Under the pieces are notes generated by a model, which had not been told where the DNA came from, did no database searches, and was given only the letters and a program-made list of their open reading frames with translations. A program made the position numbers and the translations under genes. From positions 15,624,001-15,688,000 of the forward strand of contig OY783212.1 of assembly GCA_963678705.1 (NCBI GenBank): a DNA stretch of 64,000 nt, in the 5' to 3' direction. Positions 1 to 14,300 of this stretch are shown here, piece after piece; position 1 is the stretch's first letter, and each line of letters opens with the position of its first letter. The stretch comes from Panorpa germanica (taxonomy: Eukaryota; Arthropoda; Insecta; Mecoptera; Panorpidae).

Positions 1-2091
1 TTTAACTTTAAAGAACTTACAAAAATTCGTTAGTTCAAATACAAGAGACGTTCCAATAACTGGGAAGTATTATGCCTTACGCTGGCCTCGGCTTGCCGAG
101 TTCGCTCGTCTCTCGCGTTGGTTTGCCTTGGTTCATGAGCGGTATTTTGACACAAGTCAAATGAAAGGAGAATACGCAAGAGTGTAGTTCGCACTACTTA
201 GTTACTTGCTCTCTTGGCAAATGTATCGTTCGAGGGAAATTGGGCGAGCGAAAGTCGAGAGTCCAATCAATGTCTCGGCATATCGACAAATGTTTTGACA
301 AATGTCTCGCCCAGAGTGAGCTGCCGGCATTTTGGCAAACTTCTGTGCCTTCGGAAACGAACCAGTGCTATATTTTCTATGTGCTAATATCATCATAAAA
401 CTTATTGCGCGTTATCCGCCTTGTGGACTAATTAATACCCGGTTCACATGGCCGAATTACATGTGATTCTAATACGCAATATTAAACTCTTAAGAATCGA
501 GCGCGCGTAAAGTATTCCTTGTAAACTCGGTCTTAGCCCTGCCAATTTGCATGAAATTAACGCGCAATCGTGATTTGCCTTCTAAATGTATAGAGACCTT
601 CATATTTTTCTTATAATCTCCTGTCGCGAAACACTTAATATAAGTTTTTAAACAGAATGTACTTTTTATTTAATTTCTTTTGTAATCTTAAATGAATACA
701 AAATGTAAGTATATAAAGTTTGTAATTATTTTTTCCTAAGGCGATTTTTTAATTGAGTTCAAAGGAAACTCGTGAGTTTGTCGCCCTCATCAAGCAGAAT
801 GGCTTTTGATGGAACGTTTCTCACTTGAACGACGCAGTACGTAGTAGACGACGCAATTGTAGGAGCAAGGATCTTTCAAGTTACGTCCTATATATATATA
901 TATTTTTTTTTTTGTTTTATATTAGAAAAATATTTTAAGATGCTAATTAAAATCATTTTTAACCTTTTTAAGTTTAATTGTAAAAATTAATAAACATTAT
1001 GATTCGTAATGCTGAAGATTGGAATGTATTTGAACGTAAAGAAGAATGAATTCAACTTTTTTTAATTTTAATTAAATCATTTCATGAAATAAAGGTAAGA
1101 TATACATAAGAATAATACTGGATTACCTCTCATTATTACTTGAATTACCTGGATAACCTTTAAACAGTACCATCTTAAGATCTTGAAATCACAATAATTT
1201 TTTCAAACAAATATTATGTATATCCTTAAAAAAGGTCATAAGTTTCATCATTTATCGTCTAAAAATTAGGCCAATTTTAAATATACCTAGTGTCTAGTCT
1301 AAATATATCAAAACTATTTTTTTTTATATTTCTGTCTGTTTAGATGCACTTCTTCAGTGCGAATTTATTTCCTGGCAAATGTTTTTCACAGTGCGGTCTA
1401 GGCTAATAATGCGTGTAAAAAACTTAAGTACAACGAAATTCGAATTGTTAGCTCCTTCCTGCGAATAACTCATAGGTCTTAGAAATTATAAATTGAATTA
1501 AGATATTTCTTTATGTTTTTAATTATGTTTCGAAGATTATCAACGAGAAAATAAGACGTTTTTCATTTGATTATATTTATTTTTGCAATTTAAAATTATT
1601 AAAATAAAATGTTTGCTATCTTATATATTTTCACAGCGTGTACATATCAACTTATCGATGCATTGGTACTACCCGGTACAGAACATTCAATAAATTCATT
1701 TCATTTCATGATTCCACAATCCCACAATTTATTCAAAAGGTTATTGACTTTTAGTTTAGTTTCCCACCATTTGTAGCACGCTATATTGGGACATGTCGTG
1801 CCATCTATAAAGTGAATCACGAACTTGAAGGAACAGTACATGGTGTAGGAGGATTCAGATAGATGGCAGAACAATGAAATAAAATGATTAAATACATTTT
1901 AAATATTTCATTAGATATGTGGAAAAAATGTAATTAGTGTTTTTCTGCTATGTATCATATACGGTAATTATAGTTTATATGCAAGAACTGTCATACATAG
2001 TAGTATATAAATATTTATTGTATAAGTAAGTTTGTTGTTAAATTTTCCAGTATTTATTAAGTATAGTTTTAATTTACGCATCTGTGTAGCC

Positions 2092-2094
<3 letters not shown>

Positions 2095-2166
<72 letters not shown>
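2095..2166. repeat. (AT)36 microsatellite
   Basis: An uninterrupted AT dinucleotide run of about 72 bp, followed by a short GT run. The left flank, GTGTAGCCCACATATAT, matches the body of the SINE seen at 62.1 kb, so the run may have grown from a SINE copy. Confidence 0.95.
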
Positions 2167-2173
<7 letters not shown>

Positions 2174-3001
2174 GGTACCATATATTATACACTGGGTGTA
2201 TAATTTACTTTAGGTAGAGAAGGACTGAATATATTTGTAACTATAAGGAAATGGGAAATTTCACTTACTCCTGAATATTCCCATTTCAATAGACAAGTCC
2301 TTTCTTGTCAATTTGCTTATTTTACAACCCCTTTGCGTAAGACCCGACTTCATTCGACTACATTCTAAGAACTAAGTATTTAACTAATTGTTCATTATTT
2401 CTGAATATTTGAGAATGACGGAATGAACTTACAACGGTCATAACTTTGTCGATCACTTAACTTCTTAGTAAACTATTTTAATGAAAGAATTCTAGAAGAA
2501 GATGAAGAAGAAGTCGGACCATTTGAGACCATACTGTCGAAAGGTTGAAACACTCGTACAGATTGAAAAGTTTCGAATACTCTTGATAAGTTTTCTGAGT
2601 GGACAATAAATTTATTAGTTTGGGAAATCAAACTTATGGAAAGTTTATTTAAGTTTTTAACCAATAAAATGACTTTTCTCTTAGGTATTTGTGAAATACT
2701 TATTACATAGTCCGGCAGGCACACGACTAGCACACTCACGTTCATTATTTCAGTATCGCAATGAACAAAAGTATCTCCCTCTGTTGAGGAACGCCAACGA
2801 ATGTGCGAAATCGAGTTAAATTTTGAAAAACTCCCAGCACAGTGGGGTGATGCTACTCTGAGTAAGATCTTAGTGTATGATTGGGCCCAGAAGTTTCAAA
2901 ATGGTCAACGCCGGCGTTCTTTACTCTCTATTGAAATATTCCGATGTATATTTAAATGATTATTTAATATTATGATTAGTTGTAATAGCAAATAATAATA
3001 A

Positions 3002-3269
3002 CCCTACAAACAATTTATCGTATCTTAGCAATACGTATCAGAGAGCGGTTAGACAGTAGTCAAACAGTGTTCGGGAGAACATATGTGATAGTACTGGGTA
3101 GTACCACGACTTGCACCTCGGCAAACCTCGTTTGGAAAGTATTAGGAAGGCAATCAGAGGGGGTACGGAGCGTTCCGGCCGGTGCAGACATGCTGTCCAA
3201 AGCTTCATGTAATGTCTCACTAATGTCTAATAGGTTCTAATTGGATTCCTATCAAAATTGTTTGTAGGG
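3002..3269. mobile_element. Short DNA element (MITE) with 15-bp perfect terminal inverted repeats
   Basis: The left end reads CCCTACAAACAATTT and the right end (3255-3269) is its exact reverse complement, giving a 268-bp unit. The interior has no transposase. The same terminal motif occurs at both ends of the 38780-39084 repeat. A target duplication is not clear, because the flanks are AT-rich and ambiguous. Confidence 0.7.
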
Positions 3270-5239
3270 AATACGAGTATGAGCATTCTAACGATATGTT
3301 TGACGCCATCTTGAATATTTCATAATCCGTAAGGGTGATACAATGTCATCTGAAAGTTTCTGAGAGACCACCTTTTTAGAAATTAAACCACTTCTGCTGG
3401 GCTATACAAATACACAAGTATATGACAAAGTCTTATGGTTCTTTTATAAGAAAATCAAATGTTTAAATAAACAAATAAACATTTCATTGTTGATATCTGG
3501 TTGAACTTAAACTCAGCGTATCGAATGTTTATAATATTTTAGATTCAACTCTAGTGTAAATTTGTTAAATTATTGGCAGGCAAAAGCGTTAAAAAATGTT
3601 TATTTTACTTAATGATTGAATGATTAATAATTGAAATTGAATTCATGCGATTTGGAAATATATCATGTCCTTAAAACTGTAAAAGTCTCTTTGATATAAA
3701 CTAACACATAAGCCATCTCGTGTCAAAATCTAGAATTAATTTGACAGTATGAAAAGAAAGCAGTCGTATGAGAAATTGAATTTTTTATTGGTTATATCTG
3801 TGGAAAATTCAGTTTTCAAAGTGATCATGTGTATATACTAGCTAAGTAAAAGTATACGTACAACATACGTACAGAAATAATGGATTAAATATTTAAATTC
3901 TGCAAAAACTATAATTGATTTTATCAAAGAAAGCTATGTGTTTTTCTAATTTGTCAGATTCGGTTTTCTTTAATTTCAGTACATGAAATAACGATAAAGA
4001 AATGTCTTAAATCTTTGATCTTTATATTCAAGTTTACTATTCAAATAATGTGGTGAAACATACTTTGTTAGATATTCTCTTAAGTTTACTACAGATTTAA
4101 TAGAAAAGGCATTGCAACATTAATAACTGAATATATTTTTTATCGTTATTTATATTATTTATGATAAATATACACTATGTGAACAATACTATTTTTCTCT
4201 AGAAAATGTTGAAGATATTTTTAACAGTGTGGTGTTATTCAATAAAATCAATACGTTTATTGTGACCTGTGGACGCTTACCTTTAATTGTAACCGAGAAT
4301 ATGAAGTATTACCTCAAACTATAAATCCATTTATTTCCTTGGCATATCGTATACTTGTACGGACATCGAGTAGACTCAAAAAGTTTAAATCTCATGCAAA
4401 TTTTGCTAGAAAAGTTTTAAATTCTAATACTGAAAAATGAACATATCATATTTTTATCTTCCTACATGTTTTTGAATTTGAAATAAGACAATGGTCCCTT
4501 GGGCAATTTTACATTTCTTGGATCAGAGAGAACCGGAATAAAATTGTGTAAATTTAAAGTTAAAAAAAATAGCTATAGTTTATCTTATATAACGTTTCTT
4601 TTGAACTTCAAAAATATTGTAACAGTCCGGAGATCTAAATGGAATATTATTAACTATATTATTATTTAGTGTGGTTACACGGTATAAGCCTGATTTTCCG
4701 TTAATAAATTTACCCCTAGTTCAACTCTGGACAGCAATTTTACTAAACTGTTTCTCTGTGCAATACAATTACGATTTCAATTTGTGTGGTGCTGTTGCAA
4801 TGATCATAAAATTGATAAGTACGTTTTTTCTTCGAGTTTTACGATATAATCAATTTCCAAAAATGTCAATTTGTATAAAAGATATAACATTTTTAACATG
4901 TGCAACTCAAAGTGAATTTTTTTTATTTAAACATTTATATCTCCCATAAAATGACTCTTTATATTATTGAATATTGATCTGAGAGCCTCTGGAGTCTGTA
5001 CAATTTCCACTGATGCTGTTTTCTATATACAGGGTGTTAGCGTCTTCTACATACCGTGTTAAGGGATGATTTATAGATAGTAGAGGTTCAAAACGAGTCG
5101 ATAATTATTTTTAAAAAATTTAAGAACTAAAATAATTATTATCTCTTTAAAACACAACTTCCTAAAAGGTATTTTAACTATAATCGACTGCTTGACTACG
5201 TATGACATTTTTTAAAACTGTTTTTTATTTCTTTTGCAG

Positions 5240-5392
5240 ATGGCAGTCATAGTCTACGGCGACATCCTGTCATCATTTTTATCCATGGAGAGTCTTATGA
5301 ATGGAACAGCGGAAATGCATATGACGGTTCTGTCCTGGCTAGTTACGGAAGAGTGGTCGTTGTCACAATCAATTTCCGGTTAGGCATTCTAG
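5240..5392 (+). CDS. Gene 1 exon: neuroligin alpha/beta-hydrolase core, HGES region
   Basis: The acceptor is TTTTGCAG and the donor is GTAAGT. The exon opens with two bases finishing a codon, then encodes [20 protein letters not shown] and continues through [13 protein letters not shown] to [10 protein letters not shown]. In acetylcholinesterase the equivalent loop carries the oxyanion glycines. Here, as in other neuroligins, the loop reads HGES. The exon ends after the first base of a glycine codon, matching the next exon. Confidence 0.92.
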
Positions 5393-8300
5393 GTAAGTTT
5401 TTTTGTTATTTAACGTATATTCATCATATTCAAATCATCACTTCTATAGAAGTTCAAGGTTTTTCTTTTATATGGGGGTATCAGTTTGTTTAGGATTCAG
5501 ACGCGGACTTAGGCACTGTTGTAATTGAGGTAAAATGAACTACATTGCTGCCTAATAAACGTTTGCAAACCCAGGAAATGTACCGCTATAATTCTTTAAA
5601 GTCATCAATCAGTTGTTTAACTTCGGATAAAGATTTAAAACACCGAAAACTCTCAAAAATTGTTCTTTAAATCATAATCCAGCTTTCAAAATAACAGTTT
5701 AGTCAATAAAATATATAATATAAATGTTTCTTCAAGTAATTTCAATCGCGATAGTAATTTTATAACATTTTTTATTATTAATACTTAAATTTTTATTGAT
5801 ACAAGTACCTTCCTCCATCGATTTTATTTTTGGTTTAGTTTACACATGCGAAGTTTCTTTTTATGTTAATAGCCATGAGTCCATGAGTGATAAGTACCGA
5901 AATGAAATAAATCTTTAAAGTTGTTTGAACATTAACTGGTATTTCCAGTAAAATAACCAACCTTGCACATTGTAGGTATGTACTCGTACTGTAGTATAAA
6001 CAGCATTAAATTTGAGTTCACGAGTTGTTTAACTATCAATAGCTGAAGTTATTACGTGTGTCGATAGTTTGATTTGATTCTCTTTGAAGAGATATCGTAA
6101 TTGTAGAGTTTAACGATCATGTATATGTTAAGCAACGTCTACACTAGTGTAATATCCAACATTAGCTTCTGCAACATTTGTTTTTGAAGAGAAATTGATG
6201 ATAAATCAATCAGGCATTTGCTATGTCATGTTATTTATAATATTTTAACTTTTTGTGTCGATAAAGAACATTTGGAATTTCAATTCTATTTCGCTGATAG
6301 TATGCCCCAGCAGAAATTTGTCTTTCAGTGCAGATTCACACTTGCTAGCTTACGATCAGCTAATGAATTTGTTACGAAGGTAATTTGACAATTAAGTGGA
6401 TTTTTGAATTTCCCGCGCAGCCATTGAAAGCATCTATCCGCGCGATGGATGCCGCGATTGTGATTGACCATGGCAAGAATTCATAAATTAGGCTACGATC
6501 TGCTACCCCATCCAACATATTCTCCAAATTTAGCCCCTTGCGACTATTTCCTGTTTCCAAACCTGATGAAATGACCGAGCGGTAGGAGACTTGGGTTTAA
6601 ACAAAGAGGTCATCATTGAAACGGTGGCAACAAACGCCTATTTTGTAAGGAATATTTTTTAAAATCTATTATTTGAAAGAAATAAAGAAATAGGAAAAAC
6701 GCTGGACTTAATGTATCGGGCTTAAAGAAGACTATGTTTAAGAATAAAGCGCTTTTTCCCTAAAAAAAAAAAAACCTTTTATTAAGAAATAAAACGATTT
6801 TTCAAAAATTAAAAAATCATTGAATTATCAAACTACATTCGTAATTTCAATAAATCAAGATATAGCTATTCTGTAGAATGTAAATAACAAGAAATATGTC
6901 AAAATAAACAAAATGAAATAGCTAAATGAATGGGGTGAGTGGATTTCAAAATTGATTAGGTAATAGATAACAAATGAGAAATGAAAGCAAGAGGGGAAGA
7001 TGCGAATAATTAGATGCATACTGCTAAGATACATAATAATTCAACGTTCAGTTAAAGTAAATAAAATTAGGCAGTTAGGCAAGGTTAAGAAATAATTATG
7101 ATGTTATTTCAGCATACTAAGTAACAACATTTTGATGTGCAAGTGGGCGTGTCACTAAATAGTACTTCTGAATTTACTGTGTACTGTATAATTACCAGTA
7201 ATAAATAACAAATTGTAATAATACAGAATAATGTTAAACAAACCACAAAAACGGATGCAAAATGTTGTATGAGCTTTAAGCTCAAAACATTAATAAAGAC
7301 TTTAATAAATGAAACTGAATACAATAATAATAACTAAATACATATGTACACTGTTAAAAAACTTCATAACAGTTCTGAAACACTTTTTATAGCTAGTGCA
7401 TTTTTTTTAAAGAATTGTTTTATAAAATAATATCAATTATAATAAATTCAAAATAATACATCTCAAAAATAATTAACTGATTTCAATATTAAATTTGTAT
7501 TGAATTTAAGAACATTTTTAACAGTGTATATATAATATTTCTCGTAAATCCCATCTATTACATTTATGTAATGTGAAGTATGGAACATGTTATGTAAATT
7601 TCAAATATTTCTGATTATACATGACATATAGTTTGAATAAAACAAAATACTCCAGCTGCCAATTAGTTTGCTGTTCAATCAATCAGTGTAGTCAATAATT
7701 TCCAATTAAAACAAACCACCCCTACGTATTACTATTATGACAGCCACAAGCCGTGGTAAGATTTTGTCACCATTCACCCCTATCTCTGTACGCACATCCA
7801 TAGTGCGTACTCTGCTTGCGTGCTTGTCACTCAGTCTTGTAGTAGTAGAGTGGCAATACGACTTTCTGATTGGAATGTAGCCATTTGGCGCAGTACAGTG
7901 GTTGATGAGAAAATGCTTTTTAGATGGGAAGCTTCTTAAATCCAAGTTGTTATGTAGGAGACTTCGTTTGTAATTATTACCCGTTAAACACAGTTATGTG
8001 TATTTAAGGTTCATCTTACATCATAAAAATTACCTATTTTGTAAACATATATTTTACAGTTTTTTTAAAATAAATCTATTCTTTTAAGCGTTATAAATTA
8101 GAGGACCTTAACGAGTCTTTTTGAGGATATTGGCTTTTAAAATAATTAGACCAGCCTCCATTTTGAAAATATGGCGGCTAAAAACGTTTTTTTTTTGTAA
8201 TACCTTGCGACCAGTAAGATATAAGATAAATATAGTTATATTACGGCTTCTTACCATGCGCTAAATGTGATTTAGAGACACATTTTTGGATAATTGTAAC

Positions 8301-11300
8301 TAATCTATTTTTTGGACGATCTATTATTCACTAATTTCTTTTCCTGCATAATACGGTTGTGCACCATGTCTAAATTTCTATAAAACTGTACTGTAAAAAA
8401 TCTAATTTCCAATTATTTTTTAATAAGTCGCTATATTTAGGATATATTAATAATTAAAATAGTTATTTTATCCCTGTAGTTTTTAAAATAAATCACATCC
8501 TGCAGATTTGCCATCTCTTTTATACAACGAAGACGCATACGAGTGTGTGTATGATACGTCATTTACTACTAAAAACTACGTTGTGTATCCCAAGAAGCAG
8601 GGGCGGCCTTAGCCATTGCGAGCCCCCGAGGCGGCAGATCTTTGCGAGACACTTGTTCTTTGTATAATTTATGTAAATTGTAAGTAAGTATTTTTTATGA
8701 TAATTGACGAGAAATAAAATTTTGTATTGGAATATTTATAAAAGTTAACAAGCACAAAGACGACAAATATTAACGACGATAAACTAGGTAAATGAATGCC
8801 TTAAAAGATATACGCAGTGATTCTAGTGTGATTTTTAAAGAGCGGGGCGCGAGATTCAAATACATATATAGTAATGAATTTTTCTACTTGGGTTGTTCCG
8901 CGCGAATGCGAGACCCCGGGCGGTTGTCCTGCTTGCCACTCCCTAAGGCCGCCTCTGCCAAGAAGTATTATATTACGCAGATTGTGAACAAGCAAGAAGA
9001 ATCTTGATTACTTACTTCTTCTGTGATGTACTATGCCTAACTGAACCATGCGTCAAAACTAAAATTCAAATTTGATATAGCTACAACTCCGTCAACTTTT
9101 GGACATTTAAAAAAATAAAAAGCCAATATATACATATACTTTCATATACAATTTATCAATCGTAATCGAAAATTCCAAAAATTGCATGTCAGTTCCTCGA
9201 GGTGAGGGGTGAGACAGAGAGAACGATGAACGAAGGAGAAAGACAAATAGGATGAGTAGAGTGTGTTTTGCGATGAATTGCTTCTACAACGACCTGCTAC
9301 GCGATGAATGGTGTTGATTTGCCACCATATTACGACGACTAGTGTAGTCAACATCGACGTCATCATTATTCACATAATACTCGTTTGTGTGAGGAGCAAG
9401 GAGCACAATACGTACAACAGTACCAGTAGTTACAATGACGTAACAATGTGACTATTTCGCACTTACGTCATTCAGTCAGACTCAGACTTAGCTCAGACTC
9501 GTAGTCAGAGAACTTCAGATGCCTTCACAGAAATCTGAACTAGTCTGGGATACATTGTTACCGCAGTTGAAGTGGTACTATGGTGGCGCTGTGAGTGGTG
9601 ATATGAAGGCCATAAGAATGGAGTAGGGAGTGATGAAGGATGGGGAAAATGATAGGTAGAAGGGGAAGTACATTGTGTCACAATGAAATCTCAACTTGGT
9701 ATGTGGTTAGGGTAAGAACCACAAACGAAGAATAAGAAGAAAGAGCTCTTGAGCGTTTCCTTCCTCGAACCATCTACAGAATACTTGGATGTATAAGTAG
9801 TTAGAAAAATTAAAATTTCATTAAATTATAATTAAATAAATTATAATCAAAACTAATACAAATTCGGAAGATATAGTAAAATTATGCAATAGATACTAGT
9901 ATATAGATGTCGACTAATAATATTACTATTTTTTTTTATTTAACGTCTCCCCATCTAGAAAATTTTGTCTTTGCAAAAAGGCAGAAATGAAACTGAAATT
10001 ATTTTGTGTAGACCTATTTCCGTTTCAACAAGGAAATGCTTTTATGCGTCACAAACAGTTCTCTCGCTGTTCACTTTATGTTTAACGTTGCTTACTTTAA
10101 CGAAATTGAAAATTGACTTTTATTAATGTGGAAAACTTTTATTGCAAATAATTGTTTAACCGTGAAAAGAATTTTTTTTTTCTAAAGTGTATTAACTGGT
10201 TAACTGAACTTTGTTATTTGTTTCAAAAACCATTTACGTGTTTCATTGTAAAATGTATTTCAAATAAACATTTATATATTTTATTTATTCAAGAGATAAA
10301 AATAATATTTATAAAGTGCGTTTTCAGTTTAAATTAAGATAAATATATCACTGTGTTAAAACAATCTAAATATATTGTATAAAAGCTTGTTACTGTATAG
10401 AGCTTTTTCATTAATTTTTTACATTTAGTGAAAAATCATAGAAATGTAATAGTATGTAGTATAGTTAAAATATACCTTTGATAAACATACAAGTATAACC
10501 AGGTCAAGAGTTCAACACGAATCTAAACAATAACGATAATAAACTTTAATTTTTTTAATTTTAATTGTTACGGTTTCAATAAAATTTTAAGCCATACGAC
10601 TCTTTCAAACCAAAAGACTTGTTGGTAAAAGTAAAAATGTCTTCTATGACTTTAGTAACATATGTAACTTTAAAGAAACTGACCAATTAAACACAGTTAC
10701 TTGTATTTAAGGTTTATCTAACGTAACAAAAATTATCTATTACAATAAACAATGTTACTAAAATAAAATGTTTTGTGTTACTGCTTTTCAAAAAATAATT
10801 TCTTTTTGTCTATTAACGTAAAAGTAAAACTTCTTACGTAGATTGTTTTAGAGATTATACACTTTTAAGAAGTCTTAGGTGTGTACTATGATATTACTAA
10901 GTTAGGTAAGAAATTTCAGAAAAAGGAAAAATATGTCTCAAGTAATTTCCGGAGCTTATTTAATATTGGAAACGCATTTCTGTCCTAAACACGAGGCATT
11001 TAACTTCTGTTGAATAAATTTGGATAACGACCGATGTCTAAGAACCTATTATGTCCAGTCATAGTCTCGGAGCCCGTGCCGACTGTTCCACACGCTCTCT
11101 TTAAGATACGCCTCTGTATTTAGGCGCAATATATCATTTATTCATACGCTACGTTTTCACATAACAACCACGGAATAAATAATATTATTACCTTTCCATA
11201 TAAATAATCGTATCATACAAAGAATAAGCTGACTTAAAATTATTTCTGTGTCAGATCTACAAGTATATTGTACCTAACAAAAGGGTATGTCGCTTTATTC

Positions 11301-14300
11301 TCCTCGTACTTCCTCCAAAAGCAACTAAATAACAATATAAACGTCATGTTTACGAGGGCGATATTTTCAGAAATGATATTGTGTTGCACCACCAGGGCCC
11401 ACTTCATGCATCTCTACTTTCTATGATGTCTCATTCCATTCCTCTCACTCCCATTTCTATTCCTAGCCCTTGCACTTGCGTTCAGTTTCAGCCTAATACA
11501 ACAACGCGATAAAACAGACGCAGACGCAAACTGTGGCCTCAGAAGTATCATTGCAGAGATGTTATTCTTTTTATTTTCATTGTATTGTTTGTCTGTTCTT
11601 GTCATGGGAGGGTGTTACGATATGTATTAAATTACCTACTGGGGTTTCTATTGTAGAGACAGAGCACTAAACACTAGTTTTACCTTTAAAAACAATAATC
11701 AATACACTTTACTTTACTTTATATGTTTTGTTTATAGTCAATGTCGATCTCTTATTATTTGAACTATAACAAAAGTACTTATGTAGTATATACCGTGGTA
11801 TATGTTAAATACTAATTACGAATTTTGCTGAATTTTTCATGGAAGCATGTCAGCAGTTAAAAATAGGGTACAAGGAGAATTCAAAATAATTATTAGCTTG
11901 CGTATTGATTTTTAAATTCCTTTTAATAGTTTCCTAGAAACACTTGCTTTAGTTATCAGTAAAAAGTCTTTCTGCGCAAGAATTCCAGCTTAGGTGAACT
12001 CCATCGCTATTGTTAATCGCTTGGGCTGGCTATGTATAAAATAGAAGGAGAGACGGATCATGTTAGGGAGACTACTCAGAAACTCAATTGTGTTTGGATA
12101 CAATTGCATATGAGACCATTATTAGAAAAATGAATCTATTTAAATATAATTGAATTTTCCGTGAGGCCAAAAACAAGAAGTTATTTTTAAAAAATATTTT
12201 CATGTATGGCAGTTGTATCTGTCAAAGTAACTAATTTCTTTAACTCTAGTCTGCTAATACTAATACAAGTAGTTAGACATCTATATACTAGCTAATCCGA
12301 ATAAGAATTATCTAGTAGTCGAGCCATATCTTATTTAGCTTTGAAACAGTAGAAAACTATATTTTGTCTTCTATTCTATCTTTTTGTCTTTTAGGCTTAT
12401 ATCCTAATTATTTTTGACATATCAGAAGTGGGATTGAATAGAGCAAAAAAGAAAAGAAACAGCAACAGTTTTAAAAATCGTTTTTAATAATTAGTAGCTT
12501 CTAATTATTCCTAACCTGTCAGAAGTGGAATGCAATGAAACAAAATAAGAAACAAATTAATAGTTTTCTGAAATAAAAAAACACTTTTTGTTTACGGTTT
12601 TTCATATTTGTTAACAAATAACTTAATCAAAATACAAATAACTGTATTAAAGATTTATTACAAACGATTTTAAACACGTGAACCCTAAATTTGTGTATTA
12701 TAATATATACAAGTCTTTGATATACAGTTGAATATGTCTACATTGCCCTAGAGCTATTTTGTTTGATGTGTCCAATAGTTACATCGTCATTGTTCGTAGT
12801 ACCTGTGGATATATACCTGGTATTGTGAACTGAAGTATTATGTTTCAGAAATTCATATCCTTCATGATTGTTGGACGGTGGTTTCATTATTAGAGACTAC
12901 TAATTCTAACAGTAACAGTCTTGCCATCTAGTTCTCGCAATACCAGCTGGACTGATTAAGCCATATACTGCTACATTTCTATTTGTATTTGTATTGTATT
13001 TTAAGATACAGGCGAACAAACATTGTAGTTGCAAACAATGGAGACTATTATTAGTTAAATTAATTTAATATAAACAGAGACTGACTGTACGAGTATTGTA
13101 CACTTTGTAGGAGTAATAATTAGAATATTTAAATGATTTCCTCTTCACTGGAAAGCTGCTATTGGTTTAGGAAAGCGGATTAATACATACGAAATACAAT
13201 GGATTACAAAATGTCGTGTTCCGAATGGATTCGTCACTTGTGTAGTCATTATCTTTATTAGTTCTACCTCTGTTGGTTTAGTGTAAGTAAATCTTAGAGA
13301 GGACTTGAATTAGAATTACCTTTGCTGCGACGAAATAAGGAAAGTAACTAAATGGGTAACCAACTCATCGAGTTACCATGTTTGTTTCAGTTAGCATCAT
13401 ATTTGACCATCTATTATTGTGTTCTTCTAACTATACTTTTAGTAGCTAATATCTTCTTTTTTAATTTATCATAGTGTAATTTTATCGAATTTACGACTAA
13501 AAGTAAATTTTTCATTGCAGGATTCATGCGTCCAGGAAATAACGATCACACTGTGGGTAATTTCGCCCTTCTTGACCAAGTAGCGGCTCTACAATGGGTG
13601 AAGGATAACATAGAATCGTTTGGAGGTGATTCGTCCCAAGTAACTTTAATGGGGCATAGCACGGGGGCTGCTTGTGCTAATCTACTCATGTTATCTCCAG
13701 TAGCAGATGGTAAGAATTTATAACAAAATTAACAATTTTTGGAAATATATTTAACTTCATTCATTGTAGGATTGTTTCATCGAGCTATCTTAATGTCTGG
13801 TAGCGCATTGGCTGATTGGGCAATTAACAGGAACCCGATGGGGTATACAATACAAGTTGCCCATGCGTTGAATTGTCCCAGCGGAGATGAAATGGGAGAT
13901 TGTCTTCGAAAGATTAGGTATGTTTGAACAAAACATGTTTGCATTATACGTTTTTATTGTATTTCAAAATTAAAGGAAAAAACATTGTTGAAGTAAACTT
14001 GAATGACGTGTTCTCAAAAACCACTAAAAGTGGAAAGTTTGATGATGTGATCAAAAAGAGTAAATGAAATGAATGTTGCTTGAAGAATAACTAGAACTAC
14101 CACAACTGCCTGGTCGTAGATTATGTTAGGTGTATTTTGTATTCTTCCACATAACTTTGTTTTATATTTATTTCAGTGTATCAACTTGGGTAAGTTACTA
14201 GCGCTAATGCTATACATACATTAATAAATAAACAACTCAATTGATCGTGCAATAACATATAAGTGTGCATTTACATGTTAATTTTCGGTTGATAAAAGTA

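Larger units (their letters stand above)
1..5239 (+). other. Intron or 5' flank of gene 1, no exon recognised
   Basis: This stretch precedes the first recognisable exon of the plus-strand neuroligin gene. It ends in a good polypyrimidine tract and CAG acceptor. The next exon opens with the second base of a codon, so a further upstream exon must exist. I see none here and take most of this as intron. It holds a long TA microsatellite, a small element with 15-bp terminal inverted repeats at 3002-3269, and a 10-bp inverted repeat whose arms lie at 1799-1808 and 1859-1868. The short open frames have no protein-like composition. Confidence 0.6.
5393..13520 (+). other. Gene 1 intron, 8.1 kb
   Basis: Flanked by a GTAAGT donor and a TTCATTGCAG acceptor. 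It contains a mariner relic (6404-6770), a hAT MITE (8598-8957), and two copies of a short dispersed repeat (7983-8042 and 10686-10742). It also holds a degenerate tandem pair near 12420-12566 built on 'TCAGAAGTGG'. No neuroligin exon is missing here, because the flanking peptides join directly as [15 protein letters not shown]. Confidence 0.85.

Noticed and set aside
2032..2217. Tyr-Ile repeat proteins over the TA runs (also at 62.3 kb)
   Set aside because: They are translations of TA microsatellites, present on both strands, with no start context or flanking domain.
14177..14189. 13-bp micro-exon with TTTCAG acceptor and GTAAGT donor
   Set aside because: Including it would break the phase between KIR and LEDIMKV; direct joining of 13917 to 14455 gives the expected peptide.
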